DNA of 64,000 bases from Bidens hawaiensis (GCA_021521415.1 JAIQDT010014615.1:62001-126000), one strand, 5' to 3'; shown: positions 36,356-48,592, numbered from the stretch's first letter. Numbers and translations are program-made. The notes: generated from the sequence alone by a model not told the origin.

Positions 36356-39300
36356 GACCCCCGCAGTCGAAGCTGGAGGTTCACGAAGGCTGAGACTGGT
36401 ACAAAAATCTTCAAATAGGGCTTTAGGAAGGCCTTTCGTAAATATGTCAGCAATCTGGTAATGGGATGGAACGTGAAGAACGCGCACGAGACCTCGTTGA
36501 ACTTGTTCACGAACAAAGTGGATGTCAAGCTCAATGTGTTTAGTTCGTTGGTGCTGGACTGGGTTGCCGGATAGGTAAATGGAGCTTAAATTATCACAAT
36601 ACACCAATGAAGCATGAGTGAGTGGCCGATTGAGTTCCAGAAGAAGGTTCCGAATCCAGCAAATTTCTGCAACAACATTTGCAATACCTCGGTATTCGGC
36701 TTCCGCTCTTGAACGCGAGATGGTTGATTGGCGTTTCGAGGACCAAGCTAGCAAGTTGTTGCCAAAGTATACGCAGTAGCCCGACGTGGATCGACGAGTG
36801 TCGGGATACCCCGCCCAACCGGCATCAGTGTAGGCACGTAACGAGGTCGAGGTCATCGGTCCAAGAGTAAGTCCAAGATGAGAGGTGCCCCGAATGTGTC
36901 ATATGATACATTTTAAACTATCCCAGTGCGGAAGGCGCGGGGAATGCATGTGCATGCAAACCTGTTGGACCGCGTACAAGATGTCGGGTCTCGTAAAGGT
37001 GAGATACTGGAAGGCTCCGGCCAAGCTTCTGTAAAGGGACGGGTCCTCGAATTCTGGGCCATCAGAAGGAAGCTTTCCTTTAGTGTCAACCGGAGTTGCA
37101 ACGTGTTTGAAAGAGGTCATGCCGGCTCGATTTATTATGTCTTGCGCGCAATTCTTTTGTGAGAGGAACATTTCGTTACCCGTTCGTTTTACTGATATCC
37201 CCAAGAAATAGCTCAGCAGTCCCAAATCTTTCATTGCGAATTCCGAGCTTAAACGGTCCATCAGATTAATACGAAGTTGCTCGGACGATGTCGTTAGAAG
37301 TATGTCGTCCACATATAAAAGAAAATACGCGGTGTCGGAACCGTGATGATAGGTGAACAGTGAGTTGTCACTCCGGCTTTGCTTAAATCCCAATTTGAGA
37401 ACAAATTCGGTGAAACGTTGGTACCAAGCTCGAGGTGCCTGTTTCAGGCCGTATAAGGACTTCTTAAGCAAGCAAACGTGATCCGGGAACCTTCTATCTC
37501 GAAAACCCATAGGTTGATGCATGTATATCGTCTCATTTAGGTTCCTGTGAAGAAAAGCATTCGTGACGTCAAGTTGATGAATGGCCCACGATTGAGATAG
37601 TGCGATAGATAGGACCGTTCGGATGGTTGCCGGTTTGATAACTGGGCTAAAAGTTTCACCGCAATCAATACCAACCTGCTGACTACGACCGTCGCACACC
37701 AAGCGCGCTTTATATCGCTCCAATGACCCGTCGGATCTGAATTTATGCCTGAATAACCACATGCACCTGATAATATTCATAGTCGGTTTTCACGGGACTA
37801 ACTCCCACGTCTCATTTTTAATAAGGGCATCGTACTCGTTTTGCATAGCGTTTCACCATATAGTAGTGGACAAGGCAGTTTACGGCGAGTTGGGTATTGG
37901 TTCGACATGTGTAGTGTTAAGGTTGAAGTGTGGTTTCGGTTTCAAGATCCCGTCTATGGCACGTGTCCGCATGGTACGAGTGGGAAGGGGGGCCGTAGGG
38001 TGTGATGTGGAGTGTGATGGCATTGGGGCCGTAGGCTGGGTAGTGGTTGCGGCTTTCGGACGGCGAGAGTAGGTGAGAATAGGTGAAGGTATATTAACCG
38101 AAGACGGTTCAGTTTGGGGAGAAGCCGGTTCGTTGGGAGTTTGACCGGTTGTTTGGGGAGTTTGGGGAGAAGTCGGTTCGTTGGGAGAAACCAGTTCGTT
38201 TATTGGATTGATGGGTGGGGTAGTAGAGTCCCCCGGGTTGGCGATATGTGGGTTTTGAGAGGAGGGTTTGTAAGGAGGGTTATGGAGGTTCGACCAAATG
38301 GATGGATGTGGTGGTTCGGACAGGAATATATACGGGTCCGATGTCGATTTGGTGGTTTTGGAATATGGAAAAACGGTTTCGTAAAAGATTACATGTCGGG
38401 AAGTAATCATTTGACGGGTATTTAGATCGAAGCACCGGTAGCCGCGGTGGTTTGGTGGATATCCGAGGAAAACGCATGCATTTGACCGGTGTTCAAGTTT
38501 ATGTATCATGGTAGATGGTTTGAGTGGGTAGCATAGGCAGCCAAACACTCGAAGATGAGGGTAGGATGGTTGACGGTTATATAGGACTGTGGTTGGGTTG
38601 ATGAGGTTATTTGGTTTGTTGGGTAGGATGTTTAAAAGGTAGGTTGCTGTTTCAAGAGCATAGTGCCAATAGGTGTTTGGTAGGTTGGATTGAGCAAGAA
38701 GAGTGCGAACCATGTTATTGATAGTGCGGATTTTGCGTTCGGCCCTACCATTTTGGGAGGAGGTATGAGGCACGATAGACGGAACGTCATACCGTGTTGA
38801 TTAAAGAATTGAGTAAATTGATTATTGATGTATTCTTTGCCGTTATCACATTGTAATTGTTTAATGCGTTTATCAAATTGTGTTCCAATCAGGTTATAAA
38901 ATTTTTGAAAAATGGAGAAAACCTGTGATTTCCTACTGATCGGGAATGTCCATATAAAATCAGAAAATTCATCAATAAATAAGATGTAGTAGCGGTGACC
39001 CCCGGAACTCAAGATCGGTGAGGTCCAAAGGTCACTGTGAACAACTTCAAAAGGCTAATAAGTACGATTACATGAACTAATAAAAGGGAGTTTGACACTT
39101 TTCCCAAAAACACACGGTTCGCAGACACGTTTATTAGACTTAGAAAAAGAAATAAAAGAAGACTTCTTGAGAGATTGCAAAGGACATGAGCCAGGGTGGC
39201 CAATACGTTGATGCCACAGTGTCTGTGAGATCGCCACATTTGCTGATGTAGACTTGATTTTTGAGAGCATTTGTGGCGTCAGGAGATACAAATCACCGGT

Positions 39301-39615
39301 ACTGTTGCATTGGAAGATACGGGTCCGCGTCTTGAGGTCTTTCACAGTAAAACCGAAAGGGTCAAATTTAACAGAAACCCAATTATCTGTGATTAAACGT
39401 CTAACAGATAAAAGATTATGGATTAAATTAGGTGCATAAAGGACGTTGGTTAATTTAAGTGGCGGAAACGGTGGGGGTAAGGTTTGATTGCCTTGTCCAA
39501 GAACCGGAACAGTTGTCCCGTTTCCAACGATAATATTACGATGAATGCCATTATTAAAGTAAGACGTGAAGTTACCTGGCTGGTTTGTCATGTGGGTGGT
39601 TGCTCCGCTGTCCAT
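36353..39615 (-). pseudogene. Copia pol (protease-integrase-RT-RNase H), inactivated
   Basis: Protease DSGA at the start (39609-39600 region), then the pre-integrase zinc motif (LWHQRIGHPG ... CEPCVFGKS, about 39100-39230). The integrase core (FIDEFSDF, CDNGKEY) is at 38632-39012 and continues in another frame (SSQNGRAERK) from 38773. RT has LDVTNAFL and YVDDIL (about 37300-37570). RNase H has TDAGWAG and ISRSRAEAEY (36353-36856). Lesions: stop at 39052-39054, frameshift near 38770, stops near 37880 and just after, and a stop at 36899-36901 before RNase H. Catalytic motifs in RT look intact. The Pro-rich linker (37900-38350) between integrase and RT is normal for copia. Confidence 0.88.
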
Positions 39616-39664
39616 AGCCCATGGAGTATCCGGTGGATTAAGTGATATTGTGTATAAGGCCTGG

Positions 39665-40712
39665 TCAATGTCGGTCGGGGTGTAACCTGCTGTAAACGCC
39701 TGATTCGGTCGTGGGCCTAGGATATCCTCGGAGAATGACTACCAGTGGATCGAGGGGTGGTTGGATATGGGCACGGTGGTTGATTGGACCATTGATTTGC
39801 ATGTGAACCGTGACCCCATGAGGGCTGGAAAACCCATTGACCTTGAACCGAGTTAAATGGATTTGGAGGCTGTGAATAGGTGCAGTTGGGTGGTCCTCGA
39901 CCACCAAAACGACCACGGCCCCTGCCACGGGACCTACCCCTACCCTACCGCGGTCAGCCGATGCATCAGGAGTGGACCGCTGGTCCGACCGAGGGGCTTG
40001 AGTGTCGGGTTTTTGAGAGGTTGTAGCATGCAGAGCGGCTCCCGCGTTCTGTGATGCATGTAAGGTCATGTTTGTTTTTCGATCATATTCCCGCATAAGC
40101 TTGGAACGTGTCTCGTGAAACGAGGGAAGTGGTTGAAGGTTGGAAATCAACATAGCAATCCCTTCGTATTGCTCGTTTAACCCGGTAACAAGTTGTTGAA
40201 CCATCTTCGCATCCGTTAATGGCGCCTCGATATTAGCAAGTTGGTCGCATATGACCTTGACCTCTTGACAGTAGGCTGCCATGTTTTCAAAGTTATTGAG
40301 GCGGGTATTATTAAGTTTCTTGGTAAGGTAGATGGCTCTGGATGATTTATTATCTTGGAATAATGTTTCAAGGGTGGTCCAAGCTTCATGTGCAGTCGTG
40401 TTGGGTTTGAGGATGGTGTTGATAAGGTCAAGAGAGATGGTGCCATAGATCCATACTATGGCATCTAACCGATCCCAAAGGTCGGCGGCAGCAAGGGCAG
40501 CCGCAATGTCTTTGGCGGTTTGTTTTTCCTTGGACACGGAGGAGGCATCAGGGGCGGGTTTTGGCAATAGGTGATTGTAAACTTGATATGCACGGCAATG
40601 GATCTTGAACAATTCCGACCACGATGTGTATTGGCCGGTCTCATTATCGAGAAGAATCGGGACAGCATGCCTGATGTTGGAAACGGTGTGCTGGGTGAAG
40701 TTTCGATTCCAT
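39665..40712 (-). pseudogene. Copia gag, degenerate
   Basis: A UBN2-type gag with TVSNIRH, GQYTSWSELF and LYLTKKL-like motifs. The likely ATG is at 40712 (MESKLHP), but the frame shifts almost at once into the long open frame that runs to 39665. A second shift lies in the Gly/Arg-rich stretch near 39930-39950. No intact CCHC knuckle is visible. It is separated from pol by a frame change. Confidence 0.75.
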
Positions 40713-40797
40713 TGTTGGTGAGTAGGATCGAGGGGGTACCGCTAGCGAGTGAAAGAGAGATGATGAAGGAGGAGGGGGTGGGCGGCGGCGGTGATTA

Positions 40798-40811
40798 GGC
40801 TAAGGATACCA
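40798..40811 (-). other. Copia primer-binding site
   Basis: On the minus strand TGGTATCCTTAGCC directly follows the 5' LTR. The first seven bases match the usual initiator-Met complement TGGTATC; the rest diverges. Confidence 0.5.
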
Positions 40812-40967
40812 TGTAGAAAGAGATAATTGGTATAATTTCCTTGATCCTCATTATCACCAAACCGGTTACATATATACACAGGAAATCCCATTTAATTAGG
40901 GATGAAATCAACTAACAATATTATCTATATTTAACCGATATACATGCCAACTATACAATATCTATTA
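40812..40967 (-). repeat. Copia 5' LTR
   Basis: A 156-bp LTR with one seen mismatch to the 3' LTR at 36200-36355. It is followed by the target duplication CTTAT. Confidence 0.88.
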
Positions 40968-40972
40968 CTTAT

Positions 40973-42381
40973 AAACATCTTGAATCAATTCTGCATTAAT
41001 TCACACACTGGTGCAGGATTGACACTTAGACAACTAAGAATTAGACAAGTGAACCAAGAGGGATTGTGCACGATACTGCAGATTATGCTACTAGTTAATG
41101 CTTGTAAACTATGATGCATGATCATATTGCTTATTAAACATGCCATCATTATGATGTCAATTGATGTTTTTCTTTTGGAAATTGAACACTTTTAGAAAAA
41201 AGTAAGGAATCAAGTCCTAATTTGCTTAAGTAATATGATCAAGTTGATAGGAGTATTACTTAGTGACTATTTCATAGAGGGCAGAATCAAACACTAAGTT
41301 TCTAAAAGTTCATGATGACAACTAAAGGATAAAGCATAAGTTCACCAAATCATGCATTGAATCAACATTACAAACGCACAAGTTCGCGATATGATTACAT
41401 TTTTCTTGTATTGAAATTTAGCAATAGCTTAATGAAACTTCGAGTAGCGACGTTGAAAAACCTTTTAAAAACATATGTATGTGGGTGCTTTTAAGATCTT
41501 AATCATGATCCTGGTAGATATTTTTCATGATAGTTTTTGTAACTAGAAATCAAATATCTAGCAGGATCGTGGTTCCATCATACATAGATCGTCTACTTTA
41601 ATCATATTAAATTTGTTACAGTACAACGGTATTTAGAAATATGAGTCAGGTTGCACCAACACATCTCGCTAACCAATTCAAATGATGGCCATTGAAGTTA
41701 AAAGACAATTTTCTGAAGCACTGGTAGGACAGGTTTCAGTTGTTGGGTATTAAAGAAACTGGTACGAACACAGGTATACGATAATGCAAATTATGAGTAT
41801 ACAAAACAGAGACACAGAGAAACTACTTGATATATATCAAATAGTATGTGATCTTATTTTTCTTCACATGCTATAAATGTATACGTATATACATTTTGAT
41901 ACAGTGTGATACTGTGATCAACAATTACACCCCTATGCTTAGTGTAATTGTCACTAATGGTCAACGCAGTTCAACACCATCCACATAATATATTCGACCC
42001 ATACAAGTATACAACCTACGACTTAATGTTTATACATAATATGAATGTAACATGTAACTATGATAGCAAGTTTAGTGCAACAATTCAATACTTCCTTCAT
42101 GGCTCTGTGTGTAAAGCTTAATCAAAAGGGCAAGAGTTTGAATGTAAGTATTGTTCTTCAATGATTCATAGAGATTACAGCTTGATACATATATACAATT
42201 TGAGGAGAAATTGATGGAGATAATCAAGGAATACTGTTAAAAACATATTTGACTATCTTTAGGAACTCAACCTAATTAAATTTTGGTTATGTTTTTATTG
42301 TAGACTTAATTTCCTAATAATGTACTCATCTTGACCTTCTTCGACCTGCTACCACTTGATTCTCCCAGCAGATATTGATCT
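40973..42381. other. Intergenic DNA
   Basis: No gene was recognised. It contains an imperfect hairpin at 41501-41573 and otherwise only short open stretches. Confidence 0.4.
41501..41573. other. Imperfect hairpin, about 22-bp arms
   Basis: The left arm ATCATGATCCTGGTAGAT and right arm ATCTAGCAGGATCGTGGT pair with about three mismatches over 22 bp around a loop of about 30 bases. The arms do not match a plant miRNA family that I know. It could be a small-RNA precursor, a decayed MITE core or chance. Confidence 0.3.
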
Positions 42382-42577
42382 TCAGCGCCGACAAACGTAT
42401 TTTTCCTTTCCTTGAGCACCTTGTAGTACCACTCTAGGACTTCTAAGTACTGTACATAAATCACCATCAAACTGAATCAATGCCTTGTCCCAAGCCAATC
42501 CAAGGACGTCTCGTGCTATGATCGGCCATACACTCCTATTTGACACCCTCCTGTATCCTCCATTCAATTCAACTAAA
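42382..42577 (-). other. Unassigned exon-like open stretch
   Basis: On the minus strand a splice-acceptor-like TTTGTACAG at 42586-42578 precedes about 64 open codons ending in TGA at 42382-42384. The peptide (with SVWPIIARDVLGLAWDKAL and IQFDGDLCTVLRSP) has the composition of a folded protein, including two Trp and a balanced hydrophobic pattern. I do not recognise the family, and no upstream exon was found within 400 bp. It could be a terminal exon of a broken gene or chance. Confidence 0.22.
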
Positions 42578-42983
42578 CTGTACAAATCAAATAACTCTAC
42601 TTCTTCACTATTATATATCTAGTTTAGGTGGGACTGGTTTCTCATATGTGATTTTCAAAAAGTCCATTTGAAACCGGTCCACGAAACTGTTAAACTTGTC
42701 CTTATACTTAATTCAAGAATGCATCATGAATCTGTTACAAGTCTAGGAAGTGATCATACATCCATCAACGGATAAAATGCTTGAAAGATAGGTAACCACA
42801 CCTTTCTACTTTAGTCAGTTTCAAAAAGAAAAAAAAAGCATATTGTATATCTTAAGTGTAAAGTTGTGACATATTGCCTGAATTTAATACTATCGAGGTC
42901 CTTGGAAAGTTTATCAATGCTGCATGCTAAAAGTTAAAAGATATATAGAATGTTATAACTAACCATGATTTGTATCTTGGGGT

Positions 42984-43215
42984 GCAAACGAGCCCAGCTT
43001 ACGTACCTCGAGCATTATAAAACTCGAGCTAGGCTCGTTAGACTTTTCTAAAGCTTGAGATCGAGCTCAGTTCTAGCCGAGCCCATAATTTAAGGATCAA
43101 GCTTGGCTCGATGGCTTGAGCTAATTTGAAAAATCCCTTAAACGAGCAAAAGCTTGGATCGAGCTCGTTTGTGGAAACCTTAAGCAAGCCAAAACTTGGC
43201 TCGAGCTTGACTCTG
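42984..43215. repeat. GAGCTCG-rich dispersed repeat, copy B
   Basis: It has the same vocabulary as 27640-28125 (CTCGAGC, GAGCTCG, AAGCTTG, GGCTCG) in both orientations over 230 bp. Class unknown. Confidence 0.4.
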
Positions 43216-43407
43216 CAGTGTGAAACTTTAATTAAAATATAAATTAACATAACAAACTCCACCAAGAAAAAGTTATTCGGTTTTCAGACGAAGAAGAAAT
43301 TAAGTCATTAACATAAATATCCACCAAAAAAATATAGAAAGGTATACTTAAACCATATGAATTTTATAAAACAACCAAAATAACCATAAGAAGTAATGAG
43401 ACCAAGT

Positions 43408-43759
43408 CATAGTTGTCAATATCGAATAGCGGTTAATAGCAATAAGCTACATATATGCTATGTGATAGTGCTCCCTATTTCATGCTTAGCGATAAACTAG
43501 TGTTTAGTAGCAATTTTTGAAAAAATAAATAGAGTTGCCGATCATTCACGAAATTAAGTTTTTACAGTGGATTTGGTGAAGATTGGTAGATAAAATTGCC
43601 TAAAAATTCAGTTTTTGAATTTTTTGTTATTAAAAACAAAAACTGTCTATTTTCACACTATGGATCAAGTCGCTATACGCCTATACATCAGATTGCGGGG
43701 AACTCCCGCTTCGCAACATAGTGTGCTATAAGCTCGCTTATTCGCTATTGACAACAGGG
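43408..43759. mobile_element. hAT-type MITE
   Basis: A 352-bp element flanked by a perfect 8-bp duplication GACCAAGT (43400-43407 and 43760-43767), the hAT signature. The ends share GTTGTCAATA followed by degenerate CGAATAGCG repeats in inverted orientation (left CATAGTTGTCAATA, right the complement of CCCTGTTGTCAATA). No transposase coding. Confidence 0.75.
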
Positions 43760-43767
43760 GACCAAGT

Positions 43768-45248
43768 TAATATTTTAGACACAAACTGCATGTCCTATGC
43801 TAATTAAAAAAAATTCGTCATTCTCAAATTTGCATATATAGCCAATATTCACAAAATCCCAAGTGTGAAACTTTTACTGGAACACCTAATGCAAACACTT
43901 GACAAGTAAATTTAAATAGCTGCTGACTGCCCTGCTATGAAATGTGATTGTTTTTGTTTGTGTCTTGCTCTTTTAGTTTATTCCCTAGCCCAAAACTATC
44001 AATTTTCAACAATTTGTAGTCAAGTATGTTTTTTATTTTTTATTTTTTTGGATAAGACAACCTGAATACATGACCGTTTCAGAAACAATTTCGTGAGGTT
44101 CAAACATATATTTACTATCAATGATCAAGGCTACACCTAATTTAGTTGTGGGCCATATATTTGCTTGAGTGATGTACAGTGATGAAGGAAGATAGTAAAT
44201 CGCAAGGTCGTTGAATATGAATCGTCGTAGGACAAGGGATTTACTGTAGTAAGTCTGTAGTTTAGAAGTTTAGGATCAGTTTCGCCAATGAAAAGAGGGT
44301 GGCGACGCAGCTTGTTGTCCGCTTACCTGTCTCTTTATTGTAATTGAATCCTTTTTACAAATATTTTATGAAGTTATCAAAATAAATGATAAAATAGAAA
44401 ATACGTTTATTGAGTGAAAAACAAAAGTTAGTAATGGACTTATGGGCTGATTAACTTGGGTTGTGAAATAGACAGCTTGTTTGAGCTTTTTATCGATCTA
44501 ATCTCAAGTAACTTGCTAGCAGCTTGGCTAGTTTACGTTGGGATATCACATGAAAGTAGTATACAAAATTGAATGTGAAAAACAACTGGATATGGTTCTA
44601 AGTAATCAGATAGACTGTGACGGAACTTGGTGTCGAAAACGATCACCAAAGAAATACATATATACAGATGTGCTGCTGGTGTGTGTAACTGAAACAGTTA
44701 CAATAATAGACCGCCAGCATGAATGTTTAACTAATTAACACAACCATTAAACCGTCATGTGTCCCTAATACTAAATTACGCAATGAATGTCACACACTAA
44801 TATACAAACATAATAGAAGGTCAAGTTCTTATCAATTCATTGATCATTTGATCTAATAATATTGATTGAACTTGAGCCATTTTGTGTCACTGTATTTTAT
44901 GCAGAATATGGGATCATATTCAGATGTTGAAGTAATCCATAAGTGCAACAAATCAAGTGGTCCATTAATTAAACAAACATAAAAGATTACATATTTCATA
45001 ACTTCAAACAAACATACACGATACACAAATAAACAAACAACGTACCCATAATAATCCCGCTCATAGTATAGCTATTGGTAGGGTATGAGGAGGGTACACA
45101 ACACGTGTTTTTTCTTTAATTTATTACAAAACTCAAATCGTAAAATAAACATTGGTAACCTTTCAGGTAGTTGCACAACAGTTCCAACAAACACAACATC
45201 ACACCTTGTTTTATTATCATCAAAACACATGGCGTAACAAAATATCAT
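43768..45248. other. Intergenic DNA downstream of the NIP gene
   Basis: No gene or transposon ends were recognised. It contains the 3' flank of the NIP gene. An ORF at 44538-44738 shows no domain. Confidence 0.4.
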
Positions 45249-48200
45249 TTAACGACAAAAGCTTCGAGCTGAACGTGGCTCCTCGCCCTCAACTTTTTGA
45301 AGTTTGACCAATGTATAGACACCGGCTCCAGCCAGGGCTCCAAGTGTGGGTGCCAACAAATAGACCCATATCACCTTGTAGTTCCCTGCTGCCACCGCTG
45401 GACCTAGTGTACGCACCGGATTCATTGAACCACCACTTGATGGCCTGCATGCCATGCATATTAACCAATAAACAAACAAACAAACGCACCCAGTAATATC
45501 TTAGTCATATATAAATATGACCACTTACCCTGCAACAAGAATGTTGAGCATAACAGTAGCTCCAACTGCAATACCTGCCAGTTCTCCCACCTAAATGAAC
45601 ATAGTTATATTATTCTATACTCCATTGGCCGGTTTCTAGAAAAAATAAAAGGAAAACAAAAGTATGTTATACGTACAGCACCAGTATCAGTTGCAACCGC
45701 GGTGACAACAAAGAGCAGATTAAATGTAATGATGAACTCAAGTGCAAAAGCTTGACCAGTGCTAACTGTAGGAACAGTGACACCACCGGACATGAAGGGG
45801 TCAAAGACACCTTTGAGTGCAAAGGAAGCACATATGGAGGCTGATACTTGGGCTAAGATGTAGGCTGGGACCTGGGCCCATGGAAAGTGACGGAGGGCTG
45901 CGAATGCAATGGTGAGAGATGGGTTCAAATGGGCTCCTGAGATATGACCAGTTGATAATATTATTATCATCACGGCTAGGCCTGCACATGCTGCGTTACC
46001 GATTAGTGTCTCGGAGTTTGAGTACTTTTCGTTCACTATTGGTCCGGCTGTTGCTGCGAATATTAAGATAAAAGTTCCCACAAATTCTGCTCCTACCTGT
46101 ATATATGAATTATTTAAAAGATCAAGACAATATAACACCTATTTTCCATATTGAACCAATTGATTTGAACAAAATATTGTATATGAGTTTATTTCGGTTA
46201 ATATCGAATCATACAATGGATTTATTTGGGTCTACTCAACATAGACGACGTGACAAAACGAACGAATTATAAAACTTATTATAAATTAGGTCAGCACCAC
46301 CCATTATCAATATTGTTTGTGAACACACATACTCGTAGTAAGCATCGTCGGTGCCACCACTCTACCACCAGCACTTCCACCAACACCACCATCATTGTCG
46401 ATTTGTCCCCTTCATCTCCGTCGCCATCACCTTTGTGGGCACCACCATGGCTATCTCCACCTTGTCACTAGCCATCATTAAAAATATAACGGGTGAACCT
46501 ATTTGCTACAATTTTTTTCTCCTAAATGACTCATTTCAACCTAGACCCGTTTATATATGTCATCCAAACCTGTCTAGCTAGTTTGTGAGGCTTAGGATTT
46601 TTGTATAGTTGTTAGTATGTCTTTTAGTCTAGTTTCTTATACGTCAGACCGATTAGGCGGGGAAAGAAGGATGATCAACTCAATATATATTTGATTTTCA
46701 ACATGAATAGTTTGGTTAAATGGAAGGAACATTGCACTTAGGAGTGTAAATTCTAAGATACCACAAATCTAACCCAAAATTTGCGTTTTTGGATTTCATC
46801 ATAAAAATGTCTAGGTCAATTTTTTGGTTGACTTGCAAACACGTTTAGCTAAACAAGTTTTGTTCAAGTCAATCCAACTATTCAACGGACTCACGGAATC
46901 ACGGGTTAACCATGCATGTAATATGTTAATTTTGTAATTTTTAAAAGGATGTGTATTGTGTGATATATAATTCAGATTAGGTACTTCATGCCAAAAATTA
47001 TAAAGCATAATTCGGGATCATCTTTTATAGTTTAAACGTAACTATTTTCTATATACATTTGTATTTATAGTTATAAGATTTAGATTTTGTAGTTGTAATA
47101 CTTAAAAATAAAATAAAATTTTGGATTAAAGGAAGAGAAAATTCCCCAAATGTTTATTTTGACTCTCCAAGTCAAATTTTTGTACCCTTGACCAAAAACT
47201 TCTAAACTACCTTCTCTTTACCGTCGGACGCCCCTTTAAAAAAGTGTCGGATGCCTGTTTTTAGAACTGATAGTTGACACCCACGTGTACAAGATATCTA
47301 TGATCCAATGATATTTTAAAAGATATCACCGATCCATTAGTATAATACGGTTGATTTAACGGTATAACAGTTTTATATCGTTGGATCGACGATATCTTTT
47401 ACAATACCGTTGGATCAATGTATCTTTTACACATGGCAAGAAATGAACGGTTTAAAAACTGGCATCTGACATTATTTAAAGGCGGGTCCAACATTAAAGA
47501 GTAATGACATTTGGGAACAAAACTTTGAGTTGGAGGATTAAACGGACTCTATAAAACCTACGTGCGTTCTAAATTCATGTCAAAATTTAAGATAATAAGA
47601 TTCATGACAAGGTTGACAAGTTCAAAAAAAATATGTCAAATCCATAAATAAGTCTAGTAGTCTACCACCCACGTTTCTCAATTAAAAAATGAACAAAAAG
47701 TCAACGATTCATTATGATGGTCGCTTGTTGGTGTATTTGGCAAGCGATGAATAAGAGTGTTATTGAACATGAAAAGGGCGGATGTCCAAAAGATTGTGGG
47801 TCAAATCAAGTCTCTAAGTTTTCTTTGGTTAAAAACCCGTTCAAGGAGGGTAGGGCTTGAGTGGAGAAAGTGGTATTTTAATGCATAATTTATTGTTTTC
47901 TTATGGTTGTTTGTGTTTGGTTTTGCTAATGACTTGCTAGCGGATTTATGGGTTTAATGAAAGTTGTCGTTGAAAAAAATATGTCAAATCCATAAATAAC
48001 TAGTCTAGTACAAAGCTACCCTAGCCACGTTTCTTAACTATAAATGAACAAGAAGTCAACGATCTAAAAGTGCTATGATTGCCAAATAATGAATATACAT
48101 AAACTACTTTATTAAATTAAAAAAAAAATACCTTTCGGGTGAGAGAGATATCCGGCGTAGGGAAATCAGTGAAGCATGTGTTTGGTCCACCCCACGATGA

Positions 48201-48350
48201 TGCATCAAGTGGCAAACACTTCCGATGAGGCATTGGCTTCCGGTCATATGACAAAGAGTCTACTCTTAAAGATGTGAACAACGGACCTCCCGGTGTTCCC
48301 GGTGTCGCCGGAGCTGATACCGGCGGCGTTGGTGCATCACCAACTTCCAT
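45249..48350 (-). CDS. NIP5;1: NIP-type aquaporin, NIP5;1-like boric acid channel, 4 exons
   Basis: A major intrinsic protein of the plasma membrane. Arabidopsis NIP5;1 takes up boric acid into roots. Exons on the minus strand: 48132-48350, 45677-46096, 45529-45590, 45249-45444. All introns are GT-AG and phases join, giving 298 residues. The first pore motif is NPS (131-133, in [12 protein letters not shown]) and the second is NPV followed by Arg (242-245, SGGSMNPVR). NPS with NPV is the NIP5;1 combination; NIP6;1 usually has NPA first. The N-terminus has TPGTPGGPL, a conserved TPG motif linked to polar localisation in NIP5;1. The tail ends in RSARSFCR. Intron 1 is 2.0 kb. No lesions were seen. 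Orthology is inferred from motifs. Confidence 0.9.
47160..47550. mobile_element. Long-TIR MITE in NIP intron 1
   Basis: Arms of about 100 bp are inverted and imperfect: left CTCTTTACCGTCGGACGCCC with GTCGGATGCC, right GGCATCTGAC with GGCGGGTCCAACATTAAAG. A central part has repeated TCGTTGGATC/GATATC(T) motifs. No target duplication was fixed. Mutator- or hAT-type are both possible. Confidence 0.5.
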
Positions 48351-48465
48351 TTCAACAATTTGGATTGTTACTTCCCTTGTAAATATATATACTAGCTAGA
48401 ACTTAATACAATTTTTTTTTAATTTTTTTTTCTTATGTAAGATATTAAGATATGTGACAAAAACG

Positions 48466-48471
48466 TTACAT
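48466..48471 (-). promoter_or_regulatory. AUG-stop element in the NIP leader (-121)
   Basis: ATGTAA on the minus strand, 121 nt upstream of the NIP start codon. In Arabidopsis NIP5;1, AUGUAA in the leader causes boron-dependent ribosome stalling and mRNA decay. This is the nearest of three copies. Confidence 0.65.
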
Positions 48472-48592
48472 AATACGTAGATTTTTATAAAATTAGTGTT
48501 ACACACTCGTATGAATTTGATCCAGATCGAATCGAATCAAGATTCTTTTTTTTTTTGGTTTTCTAGAGAAAAATAGTATGGATTGTGTGAAG

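Larger units (their letters stand above)
36200..40967 (-). mobile_element. Complete short-LTR Ty1/copia element (Ale/Retrofit-like)
   Basis: A 4768-bp element flanked by the 5-bp duplication CTTAT (36195-36199 and 40968-40972). The two 156-bp LTRs differ at one base seen (C versus A near 36213 and 40825). The minus-strand order is 5' LTR, primer-binding site, gag, protease, integrase, RT, RNase H, purine tract, 3' LTR. The very short LTRs and gene order suggest the Ale/Retrofit group. The coding part has several stops and frameshifts, so it cannot act alone. Confidence 0.9.

Noticed and set aside
41501..41573. Known plant miRNA precursor (for example miR167 or miR172 type)
   Set aside because: Neither arm matches the mature sequences I compared from memory; kept only as an unclassified hairpin.
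45311..45496. Plus-strand ORF over the last NIP exon
   Set aside because: It is the antisense shadow of the conserved aquaporin coding sequence.
46226..46581. Thr/Ser/His-rich ORFs in NIP intron 1
   Set aside because: They lie inside an intron, are low-complexity (CACCA-type repeats), and lack any domain.
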